From Acidimicrobiaceae bacterium (lineage in GTDB: Bacteria; Actinomycetota; Acidimicrobiia; Acidimicrobiales; RAAP-2), in the NCBI GenBank assembly GCA_003164275.1, contig PLSY01000241.1, forward strand, positions 1 to 19,707: a stretch of DNA of 19,707 nt. Direction: 5' to 3'. This document shows, piece after piece, positions 6,991 to 14,192 of the stretch; the first letter of the stretch is position 1, and each line of letters starts with the position of its first letter. The notes beneath the pieces were generated by a model. It had not been told where the DNA came from. It worked only from the letters and a program-made list of their open reading frames with translations, and made no database searches. The position numbers and the translations under genes are program-made.

Positions 6991-7999
6991 TCATTGGGTT
7001 CGAAGTACAAATGCGGCGGGCGTGCGCGCGGCGATACGTGCGGGTATTGCCGCTACGAGATTTGCGAGTATCAGGGTGCCGACCACGACCAACAGAAGTG
7101 ACGTGGGCACTGTGGGTTGAGGCACGGCATTGATATTGCGAGCGAACACAATCCACAGTTGCCGTCCGACAACAATGCCAAGGGGCACTCCGATGATAAC
7201 GGCGATCACGGCGATGGCTGAGGCCTGCCAGGCGATCGTGACGGCCAACTGCCGTGTAGTGAAGCCGAGAGTCTTCAACAAGGCGAGGTCTCGCCTCCGT
7301 CGCCGGACGGACGCGATCAAGGTCTGAGCCAGCGCGGCAGTAGCGCCCAAGGCGAGGCCGGCGGCAAGGATGACGGGTGTCGCTCCCGTGGATTGGTAGT
7401 TGACGATCCCAGCAGGATGTTGGACGCCTAGGACGTCGATGACATCGCCGGTGGCATTCGGGTCGGCTGCGAAGACCTTCTTGGCGAGTCGCGCAATGCG
7501 CTGCATGTCCGCCATCCCTGCAGCAGAGCCGACGTTGCTGTGAAGGTCGACGAAGACGTTCCCGGTCCGTTGAGATTGGGGTCGGGCTGTTGGGCGGCAC
7601 GTCCGATTGCCGGACTAACGAGTTCGGAGAGTACGGCTCCGGTACCCATCGAGGGATGGTCGGCGAAGTTCCCCGAACCACCGATCACGGGCATGGTTGC
7701 AGTTCCGGCTGTGACCAGCTTGGTAGGCGGGAGTTACAAGGGGGCGGTCGATGGGCTGCCGAAGGAAAGACGACCGTGTCGCCAATGTGTTTGTGTGGAA
7801 GCGAAAGCGTGATGGCGCCCAATACGATTTGATTGTTGTTATCGACGGCGTGTCCGGACAGGATGGGTGGAGCGACCGTCGCGTGGTTGGCACCTAGCAG
7901 GGCAGGCACCGTCTGGCCATCGACTTGGACGGATAGAGGGTGGTATCCGGACCAGGCCGAGACATCATGGTCGTGGTTGAGCGCGGTCAAAGCTGGTGG
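6991..7999 (-). pseudogene. FtsX-like ABC transporter permease, C-terminal remnant
   Basis: Remains of a MacB/FtsX-type ABC permease, minus strand, now split over all three frames. The N-terminal piece (about 7999-7770) reads ALTALNHDHDVSAWSGYHP, VPALLG, VAPPILSGHA and HIGDTVV. The frame shifts at about 7765-7775 to LSFGSPSTAPL, where a TAA (7734-7736) replaces an expected residue, then PPTKLVTAGTATMPVIGGSG and SMGTGAVLSELV. A second frameshift at about 7558-7568 leads to NVFVDLHSNV and the best-preserved stretch (from about 7515): ILAAGLALGATAAL, SVRRRRRDLALLKTLGFTTR, a permease helix pair, and AAIPARIAARTPAAFVLRTQ before the stop at 6991. The amino part of the permease is missing. It is non-functional as a transporter; the 174-aa open C-terminal piece should not be taken as a gene. 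It lies inside the tRNA-bounded segment. Confidence 0.85.
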
Positions 8000-8117
8000 G
8001 GGTTCGCGATCCGACTGGCGGGACCGGGGAGGAGGGAGACAGTGGGCGACATGACGGTACGGGGGGCCTCGGCTCATACGGTGGTTCGGTCGATCGGGCG
8101 GATCCTGTGAGCCGGTC

Positions 8118-9572
8118 ATGAGCGTGGTCGACGCGGTGGTGGTCGGTTCGGGCCCGAACGGCCTGGCCGCCGCGATCACCCTGGCCGCTGCCGGTCTCTC
8201 GGTGACGGTGGTGGAGGGGGCCGAGACGGTAGGCGGTGGCTGCCGGACCGAAGCGCTGACGTTGCCAGGCTTCCGCCACGACGTCTGTTCCGCGGCCCAC
8301 CCCATGGTGCTCTGCTCGCCGTTCTTCCGGCAGCCGGCGTTCGCGATCCTGCGGGCCAGACTGCTCCAGCCCGAGGTGCCATTCGCCCATCCCCTGGACG
8401 CCGGCAAGGCGGCGGCGGCGCACCGCACCCTGGAGGAGACGGTGGCCTCGCTCGGTGCCGACGGCCCGGCGTACCGGCGACTGCTCGGTCCCCTGGTGGA
8501 GGGCGCCCGGCCCATCGGGGACGCGGTCCTCGCCCCCCTGCGGTCGGTGCCCCGCCATCCGCTTCCCGTCGCCCGGTTCGGCCTGTCCGGTCTGCTGTCG
8601 GTGGCTCGCCTGGTCGACCGCTTCGAGACAGAAGAGGCCAAGGCCATCCTCGCCGGAGCGTCGGCTCACTCCATGGCCGCGTTGACCGCCCCCCTCACCG
8701 CCGCCTTGGGCCTGTTCCTAACCCTGACCGCCCATGCCGCCGGCTGGCCGGTGGTCGAGGGAGGCAGCGCGGGCATCGCCGAGGCCATGACCGCCGAGTT
8801 GGAGCGCCTCGGGGGCACCGTGGTCACAGGACAGTGGGTCCGCTCGCTGGACGAGCTCCCCGCATCCCGGGTCACCGTGGTGGACGCTGCGCCCTCGGCG
8901 TTGGCGTCGCTGGCGGCCGACGCCCTACCTCCCCGATACGGCCGGGCCCTGCGTCGGTTCCGCTACGGGCCGGGCGTCTGCAAAGTGGACTGGGCCCTGT
9001 CGGGTCCGGTGCCCTGGACCTCGGAGGTCTGTCGGCGGTCTGGGACGCTTCACCTCGGGGGCACCTTCGCCGAGGTGGCGTCCAGCGAGGCTGAGGTCGC
9101 CGCCGGGAGGCATCCAGCGCAGCCGTTCTGTTTGGTCGTGCAGGCCGGCGTGGCCGACCCGACCAGGGCGCCCGACGGCCAGCAGTCTCTGTGGGGCTAC
9201 TGCCACGTCCCCTCCGGGTCGACGGTCGACATGAGCTCGGCCATCGAGGCCCAGATCGAGCGGTTTGCGCCGGGCTTCTCAGAGCTGGTGCTCGCCCGCT
9301 CGGTCCGGACGGCCGCCGAGGAGGAGGCGCACAATCCGAACTACGTGGGCGGGGACATCGCCGGCGGGGTTTCGACCCTGCGGCAGACCGTCTTCAGACC
9401 CACAATCGCCTGGAACCCCTACCGCACCCCGCTGCGGGGCGTCTATCTGTGCTCGGCCTCAACCGCGCCGGGGGCCGGCGTGCACGGCATGTGCGGGGTC
9501 TACGCGGCCCGCACCGTGCTCCATGACCACTTCGGGGGACCTGCTCCCTTCCGGACCTCACCGGTGGCCTGA
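8118..9572 (+). CDS. FAD-dependent oxidoreductase, CrtI/PYROXD2-like
   Basis: A 484-aa flavoprotein of the phytoene-desaturase-like amine-oxidoreductase group. Seen: N-terminal FAD Rossmann motif VVVGSGPNGLAAA (about residues 7-19) with the adenosine-ribose acid in TVVEGAE, then GGGCRTEALTLPGFRHDVCS, which is typical of this group, a variable substrate region, and the C-terminal FAD segment GVYLCSASTAPGAGVHGMCG followed by AARTVL. It is of full length with no breaks and high GC like its surroundings. Close relatives are often annotated as carotenoid desaturases, but this subgroup (PYROXD2-like) is separate and its substrate is unknown; no phytoene synthase or other carotenoid gene is nearby. 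The ATG at 8118 lacks a good ribosome site. It is the only intact protein gene inside the tRNA-Thr repeat-bounded segment. Confidence 0.85.
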   Translation: MSVVDAVVVGSGPNGLAAAITLAAAGLSVTVVEGAETVGGGCRTEALTLPGFRHDVCSAAHPMVLCSPFFRQPAFAILRARLLQPEVPFAHPLDAGKAAAAHRTLEETVASLGADGPAYRRLLGPLVEGARPIGDAVLAPLRSVPRHPLPVARFGLSGLLSVARLVDRFETEEAKAILAGASAHSMAALTAPLTAALGLFLTLTAHAAGWPVVEGGSAGIAEAMTAELERLGGTVVTGQWVRSLDELPASRVTVVDAAPSALASLAADALPPRYGRALRRFRYGPGVCKVDWALSGPVPWTSEVCRRSGTLHLGGTFAEVASSEAEVAAGRHPAQPFCLVVQAGVADPTRAPDGQQSLWGYCHVPSGSTVDMSSAIEAQIERFAPGFSELVLARSVRTAAEEEAHNPNYVGGDIAGGVSTLRQTVFRPTIAWNPYRTPLRGVYLCSASTAPGAGVHGMCGVYAARTVLHDHFGGPAPFRTSPVA

Positions 9573-9843
9573 CGGAGCTCGCGGCTCACTCCGAACGAAG
9601 CGAACGGCCAGCCCGTCATCCAGCGGGCGCGGCACCACCACCTGGCCCACGCGCGACCCGGCGAATTGTTGATCGCCAGATCACCCGACCTGCCGCATTC
9701 AACCCAACTTCAGCCCAACAATCGGGGCTCAGCGTGTCACGCAGCGCGGGGTCGAGTGTCGAGCGCGGGTCGAGACACTGCCTCTCATCTGGTCACATGC
9801 GATGAGACGGGACTGAGCACGATACGGCGCGAATCACGAGAGG

Positions 9844-9890
9844 CGACTTGTAATCGTCAGGTCGTGGGTTCGATTCCCACCGCCGGCTCC
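9844..9890 (+). repeat. Direct repeat copy 2: truncated tRNA-Thr 3' half, possible att site
   Basis: Exact 47-nt copy of 6840-6886 (anticodon loop, variable region, T arm, 3' acceptor strand). No D arm or 5' acceptor strand precedes it, so it cannot fold as a tRNA, and the CCA is CCG. It is in the same orientation as the intact tRNA, 3,004 nt downstream. This is the arrangement expected when an element integrates into a tRNA 3' end, or after a segmental duplication. Confidence 0.9.
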
Positions 9891-9926
9891 GATAGATCCC
9901 AGTTCGGATCGCACTACTTCGACGTT

Positions 9927-9960
9927 CTGTCGGTATTTGGCTAAAAACCCGACAGCCAAA
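9927..9960. repeat. Overlapping inverted repeats (possible pseudoknot)
   Basis: CTGTCGG (9927-9933) pairs with CCGACAG (9949-9955), and TTTGGC (9936-9941) pairs with GCCAAA (9955-9960). The two stems interleave and share one base, so as RNA they would be alternative hairpins or an H-type pseudoknot. The site lies 36 nt after the truncated tRNA copy. Function is unknown. Confidence 0.5.
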
Positions 9961-10098
9961 CTAGCAACCCGAGGGTCACCACGGCTGGGGCACCACGGCC
10001 GGGAGCATTCGACAACGCAGTCCAAAAGTGCGGGAACTTCTCGTCTAGGTCGCGATGGGCGTCCCTACGATCCGGAACGCGCTGAATTAATTAGCTAC

Positions 10099-10104
10099 TA
10101 CAAT
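10099..10104 (+). promoter_or_regulatory. -10 box of marR (leaderless start likely)
   Basis: TACAAT, one base from the -10 consensus, ends 9 nt before the marR ATG. Transcription would start about 3 nt upstream of the ATG, giving a leaderless mRNA, consistent with the absence of a ribosome site. No good -35 is present. A repeated ATTAGC at 10090-10095 and again 16 nt further on flanks the box and could be part of a MarR site. Confidence 0.5.
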
Positions 10105-10113
10105 CATTAGCAT

Positions 10114-10605
10114 ATGACTACTAAGAGAAGAGCTGATGGCGAAGTCCACCGGGACCTCATCGTCGATGCCGTATTGAGCGCGAGCCGTGTGCTCGTCGCC
10201 GTGGCGGCCCGTTCTCTTGGGGATGTGGCTGAAGAGGTGACGCTCACCCAGTACCGCACCTTGGTGGTCCTGGCGTCCCGTGGTCCGCAGAGCCTGGCCG
10301 AACTGGCCGAAGCGGTCGATGTGACTTCACCTACCGCCACTCGCATGTGTGATCGATTGATCAAAAAGGGCCTGATCCTGCGCCGCCACGACCGGGATGA
10401 TCGGCGTCTTGTTCGCTTGACGTTGGCCAAGCAAGGTCACGAACTGGTGGATGCCGTGACCAAGAAGCGGCGTGCCGAGATCGCTCACCTGTTGGAAGCG
10501 ATTCCTTCAGATCAACAGGGAGGACTGGTCGACTCGCTGCAACGCCTCACTGCCGCTGCGGGCGAAGTGCCCGAGCAGGACTGGTCGACCGGCTGGGATC
10601 TGTAG
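10114..10605 (+). CDS. MarR-family transcription regulator
   Basis: A 163-aa MarR-type dimeric winged-helix regulator. Seen: N-terminal dimerisation helix (VHRDLIVDAVLSASRVLVAVAARSL), then the winged helix at about residues 44-115: LTQYRTLVVLASRG, SLAELAEAVDVTSPTATRMC (recognition helix), DRLIKKGLILRR, and the wing HDRDDRRLVRLTL with the family's D-x-R-R signature, then a C-terminal dimer helix. The ATG at 10114 is chosen because a -10 box sits immediately upstream. It is followed after 16 nt by the ClC transporter gene, so it probably controls its own operon. The ligand is unknown. Confidence 0.92.
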   Translation: MTTKRRADGEVHRDLIVDAVLSASRVLVAVAARSLGDVAEEVTLTQYRTLVVLASRGPQSLAELAEAVDVTSPTATRMCDRLIKKGLILRRHDRDDRRLVRLTLAKQGHELVDAVTKKRRAEIAHLLEAIPSDQQGGLVDSLQRLTAAAGEVPEQDWSTGWDL

Positions 10606-10621
10606 AAGGGAATTCAGTGAG

Positions 10622-12730
10622 ATGACCGCTTTCGGTAGAACCTCCTGGCGGGCCACCATGACGCGAGCATCCCGTTGGCTGGGCCATGCGTCCTACCTCC
10701 AGAAGTGGCTGACCCTCGGTGTCCTCATCGGAACGATGGCAGGTGTGGGTGCCATCGTCTTCTACGAGGCCCTCGTGGCCTGTACGCACTTCTTCCTGGG
10801 GACGCTGGCCGGCTATCACGTACCCACGCCGGCGGGCGAGGGTGGTCATCGGGCCTCCGCCAACTTCACCCGCCCCTGGGCCATACCGCTGGTGGTCGGA
10901 CTAGGGGCCCTGCTCGGAGCCGTCCTGGTGTTCCGATTCGCTCCCGAGGCGGAGGGGCACGGCACCGATGCCGCCATCTCAGCTGTCCACCACAACCCTC
11001 GGGGCATCCGCTTCCGGGCGGTAATCGTGAAGATCGTGGCGTCCGCCCTCACCATCGGATCCGGAGGATCGGGCGGTCGTGAGGGTCCGACCGGCCAGAT
11101 CAGTGCCGGGTTCGCGTCCCTGCTGGCCCGGGAGCTGGACCTCAGCCCGTCCGACGCCCGGATCGCAGTGGTCACCGGCATCGGCTCGGGGATCGGGGCC
11201 ATCTTCGGAGCGCCGCTCGGCGGCGCCGTCCTGGCCACTGAGATCCTCTACCGTGACGATTTCGACGCCGAGGCGCTGCTACCCAGCTTCGTCGCCTCGC
11301 TGGTCGGCTACGTGATCTTCGGAGCCTTCATCGGGTTCACGCCGCTCTTCGGCTTCGCCGGGAGTTACCACTTCACCGATCCTGCCCATCTGCCGTGGTT
11401 CGCCCTGATCGGCGTGCTGGGTGGATTGATCGGCCTCCTCTATGCCAAGAGCTTCTACGGCATCGCAGAACTGTTCGGGAGGATCCCGCTCCCTCGTTGG
11501 GCCAAGCCCGCCATCGGCGGGGTCATCGTCGGTCTCATGGCCCTGGCCATCCCCGAGGTACTCGGCACAGGCTACGGGTGGATCCAGCAGGGACTCGGCC
11601 GCCAGCTCTTGGCGCTCCCGTTATGGATCGTCCTGATCCTTCCCTTTGCCAGGATCCTGGCCACCAGCCTCTCCATCGGTTCGGGAGGGTCAGGAGGCAT
11701 CTTCGGTCCGGGCATGATCATCGGAGCCTTCATCGGCGCCTCGGTCTGGCGGCTGTTCGAACCGGTCGTCCCTTCGATGGGCCACAACCCGGCCCCGTTC
11801 GTGATTGTCGGGATGATGTGCTGTTTCGGCGGCATCTCACGGGCGCCCCTGGCGGTCATGTTGATGGTGGCGGAGATGACCGGGAGTCTGTCGATCCTCG
11901 GGCCGGCCATGATCGCCGTCGGCCTGGCGTGGTTCATCGTCCGTCGCAGTGATGACACCATCTACCGAAGTCAACTCAAGAACAGGGCCGACGCCCCTGC
12001 CCAACGACTGCTGATCGGAATGCCGTTGTTGAGAAGTGTCCCGGTACAACAAGCCATGGCGCAGCCCCGTCTGCTCCTGAGCGGTGGGATGTCAGTGGCC
12101 CAGGCCCGACATCAACTGGCACAAGAGGGACTGGCTGGAGCGCCGGTGGTGGACGAGGAGGGTCGATTCGAGGGGACCTTCTCGCCGGACAACCTCGAGA
12201 GAGTTGCCCCTGGTGACGACCGCCGAGTCGGGACCATGGTTGACATAACAGCTCCCACTGTGTCTGACTCCGCCAACCTCGATGTCGCCGTCGAGGCCAT
12301 CACCACGGCCAGCCAGCACTGGGTCGCAGTGCTCAACAGTGAGCGCAAGGTAGTCGGGACGGTTGCCACCTCGGACGTGGTCCGGGGCTATCGGTTCGGG
12401 TTACTCGCCAGTCTTCAGCAGATGGATCCAGGTGGGGACCAGGGTGGTTCGGACCGTGTGCGCATTGCCTCCGACTCACCACTCGCAGACCAACGTCTTC
12501 GGGACGCCGGACTGCCCCTCAGCGTGATCGTCACCACCGTCCAGAGAAACCGTGACCTGGTGGTGCCTGACAGGGACACGGTACTGAGACCCGGAGACGA
12601 GCTGGTGGTGATCGGTAGTCCCGCAGACATCGACGGCGTTCGCGCTCTCGGTGGATCTCGCAGAGCGGTCGGTCACCAAGGGCTCGCGTCGAACGCCGAG
12701 CCCCGAAGCGGTGGAGGGAGGCAGCAGTGA
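10622..12730 (+). CDS. ClC-family chloride transporter with CBS pair and TrkA-C (RCK-C) domain
   Basis: A 702-aa membrane protein that moves chloride as a channel or Cl-/H+ exchanger. Seen: ClC core about residues 28-442 with GSGGSGGREGPTGQ (147-159; gating Glu154), GAPLGGAVLATEI (197-208), GSGGSGGIFGPG (353-364), and Tyr448 in the IYRSQL position matching the E. coli anion-site tyrosine. The E. coli GSGIP anion loop is GHGTD here (112-116). The internal proton glutamate (E. coli Glu203) aligns with Ile208 next to Glu207. Two CBS motifs follow (about 473-590), then a TrkA-C/RCK-C-like domain (about 611-677; LPLSVIVTTVQRNRDLVVPD, LRPGDELVVIGS). ATG 10622 is chosen over upstream in-frame codons because it follows AAGGGA and begins just after the marR stop. 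It is likely co-transcribed with marR. Confidence 0.9.
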   Translation: MTAFGRTSWRATMTRASRWLGHASYLQKWLTLGVLIGTMAGVGAIVFYEALVACTHFFLGTLAGYHVPTPAGEGGHRASANFTRPWAIPLVVGLGALLGAVLVFRFAPEAEGHGTDAAISAVHHNPRGIRFRAVIVKIVASALTIGSGGSGGREGPTGQISAGFASLLARELDLSPSDARIAVVTGIGSGIGAIFGAPLGGAVLATEILYRDDFDAEALLPSFVASLVGYVIFGAFIGFTPLFGFAGSYHFTDPAHLPWFALIGVLGGLIGLLYAKSFYGIAELFGRIPLPRWAKPAIGGVIVGLMALAIPEVLGTGYGWIQQGLGRQLLALPLWIVLILPFARILATSLSIGSGGSGGIFGPGMIIGAFIGASVWRLFEPVVPSMGHNPAPFVIVGMMCCFGGISRAPLAVMLMVAEMTGSLSILGPAMIAVGLAWFIVRRSDDTIYRSQLKNRADAPAQRLLIGMPLLRSVPVQQAMAQPRLLLSGGMSVAQARHQLAQEGLAGAPVVDEEGRFEGTFSPDNLERVAPGDDRRVGTMVDITAPTVSDSANLDVAVEAITTASQHWVAVLNSERKVVGTVATSDVVRGYRFGLLASLQQMDPGGDQGGSDRVRIASDSPLADQRLRDAGLPLSVIVTTVQRNRDLVVPDRDTVLRPGDELVVIGSPADIDGVRALGGSRRAVGHQGLASNAEPRSGGGRQQ

Positions 12731-12892
12731 GGCCGTCGGGGGAGACGGGCCGGGCCGCCACACCCCGCGCCGCGAAGGATGACAGTCCCGCGCGCGCTTC
12801 GAGGGGCACTTCGCATTAAGTTCTCTGGTCGACGGCGCATCGAGACCCGTAACGGGCCGTCGCTACGACCCCGAGGTGGTTCGAGGAGCGGT

Positions 12893-14149
12893 ATGACGGA
12901 TCTGCTGATGACCGTGGGTGGCTTGACCATCACCGATCGCTTCTTCGCCACGCGGTCGCTGACCGAGTCCCTGGCCTCGCCACTCGGCGCCGAGGACCAG
13001 ACGGTGCAGTCCATGCCTGACGTGAGCCCGACCAAGTGGCACCGGGCGCACACCACCTGGTTCTTCGAGACGTTCCTGCTCAACCCAAGCCTCGCCGGTT
13101 ACAGCAACTTCCATCCCGAGTTCGGCTACCTGTTCAACTCGTACTACGAGGGAGTGGGAGCCAGATACCCACGCCACGACCGCGGGCTCCTCTCCCGGCC
13201 CGGCATCGCCGAGGTCGCCGAGTACCGATCCCATGTCGACCAGGCCATGGCCGAGTTGCTGGGCGAGGACTCGACCGAGGCCCTGGCCGGCTTGGTCGAG
13301 CTCGGCATCCAACACGAGCAACAACACCAAGAGCTGTTGTTGATGGACATCAAGCACGTGCTTTCCCGCAACCCGCTGCTACCGGCCTACGACGCCGTCC
13401 GCTTCCCTGGGCCAACGCCCTCGCCCGCGACGACCTGGACCGAGCACCCAGAGGGCACCTACCTGATCGGCCACCGCGGCGCCGGATTCTGCTTCGACAA
13501 CGAGCTCCCCGAGCACCGGGAGTATCTCGGCCCCTTCGCTCTGGCCGACCAGCCGGTGACCTGCGGCCAGTGGGTCGAGTTCATCGAGGACGGCGGCTAC
13601 GAGCGCCCTGAGCTCTGGCTGTCCGACGGGTGGGCCACGGTGAAGGCGGACAGTTGGTCGAGCCCCCTCTACTGGCTGGCCACCGACGGCGGGTACGAAG
13701 AGTTCACCCTTGGGGGCCCGACCCCCCTCAACCCGGCCCAGCCCGTCAGCCACGTGAGCTACTACGAGGCCGATGCTTTCGCCCGCTGGGCCGGGTCCCG
13801 CCTGCCGACCGAGGCCGAGTGGGAGGTCGCAGCCAGCGGAGCGCCGCTGGTCGGGCACTTCCTCGACCAGACCAAGCTCCACCCCCAACCGGTGGACGAG
13901 GCCGCGAAGCCGAGCCTGTTCGGCGACGTCTGGCAGTGGACGTCATCGTCCTACAGCCCGTATCCGGGCTTCGAGCCGGCCGAGGGGGCGGTGGGCGAGT
14001 ACAACGGGAAGTTCATGGTCAACCAGTACGTCCTGCGGGGCGGGTCCTGCGCCACCCCCTCCGACCATCTGCGTGCCTCCTACCGGAACTTCTTCCCACC
14101 GTCCGCCCGCTGGGCCTTCAGCGGCCTGCGGCTGGCCAGGAACAGTTGA
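12893..14149 (+). CDS. egtB: Hercynine oxygenase (ergothioneine sulfoxide synthase) EgtB
   Basis: A 418-aa non-heme iron enzyme that joins hercynine to a thiol donor with oxygen, forming the C-S bond of ergothioneine. Seen: N-terminal DinB-like bundle with RAHTTWFFE (iron His about 53) and the two-His iron motif HEQQH (His141, His145), then a formylglycine-generating-like C-type lectin fold (TYLIGH, PVTCGQWVEFI, PVSHVSYYEADAFARWAGSR, LPTEAEWEVA, FGDVWQWT, LRGGSCAT, YRNFFPP, RWAFSGLRLAR). NSYYE (82-86) and YRNFFPPSARWAFSG match the cysteine-using type II EgtB described from Chloracidobacterium rather than the mycobacterial RNWDxPIRRQIF version, which uses gamma-glutamylcysteine. ATG 12893 has GAGGAG five bases upstream and gives normal length. 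It is followed by egtD after 43 nt; egtA and egtC are not adjacent. Confidence 0.93.
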   Translation: MTDLLMTVGGLTITDRFFATRSLTESLASPLGAEDQTVQSMPDVSPTKWHRAHTTWFFETFLLNPSLAGYSNFHPEFGYLFNSYYEGVGARYPRHDRGLLSRPGIAEVAEYRSHVDQAMAELLGEDSTEALAGLVELGIQHEQQHQELLLMDIKHVLSRNPLLPAYDAVRFPGPTPSPATTWTEHPEGTYLIGHRGAGFCFDNELPEHREYLGPFALADQPVTCGQWVEFIEDGGYERPELWLSDGWATVKADSWSSPLYWLATDGGYEEFTLGGPTPLNPAQPVSHVSYYEADAFARWAGSRLPTEAEWEVAASGAPLVGHFLDQTKLHPQPVDEAAKPSLFGDVWQWTSSSYSPYPGFEPAEGAVGEYNGKFMVNQYVLRGGSCATPSDHLRASYRNFFPPSARWAFSGLRLARNS

Positions 14150-14192
14150 CCCGGCCACATCCGAACACCGGCCAGCACCGAAGGACGAGTCG

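Larger units (their letters stand above)
9573..10113. other. 541-nt gap without a protein gene
   Basis: Between the FAD oxidoreductase and the MarR gene no credible protein gene is seen on either strand; open frames here read through the tRNA fragment. It holds the tRNA-Thr 3' fragment (9844-9890), overlapping inverted repeats just after it (9927-9960), and an AT-rich promoter-like stretch directly before marR. Composition drops toward AT near 9930-9960 and 10080-10115. Confidence 0.7.

Noticed and set aside
6797..7120. Open frame with GVAQLVAQTTCNRQVVGSIP on the plus strand over the tRNA
   Set aside because: This is the well-known false protein made by translating a tRNA gene. The same applies to the frames at 9666-9944 (plus) and, on the minus strand, 9834-10025 and 6351-7010.
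6991..7515. 174-aa open frame as a stand-alone gene
   Set aside because: It is only the C-terminal third of a permease whose preceding parts lie in other frames with a stop, so it is listed as a pseudogene.
7685..8647. 320-aa minus-strand frame
   Set aside because: Its N-terminal two thirds are antisense to the flavoprotein gene; only its last part carries permease remnant sequence.
9755..9780. GTGTC/GACAC imperfect repeat in the gene-free gap
   Set aside because: Five-base arms with a bulge; likely chance.
12731..12751. Stem GGCCGTC/GACGGGCC after the ClC gene as a terminator
   Set aside because: It needs a bulge, has no T-run, and such GC stems are common by chance at this composition.
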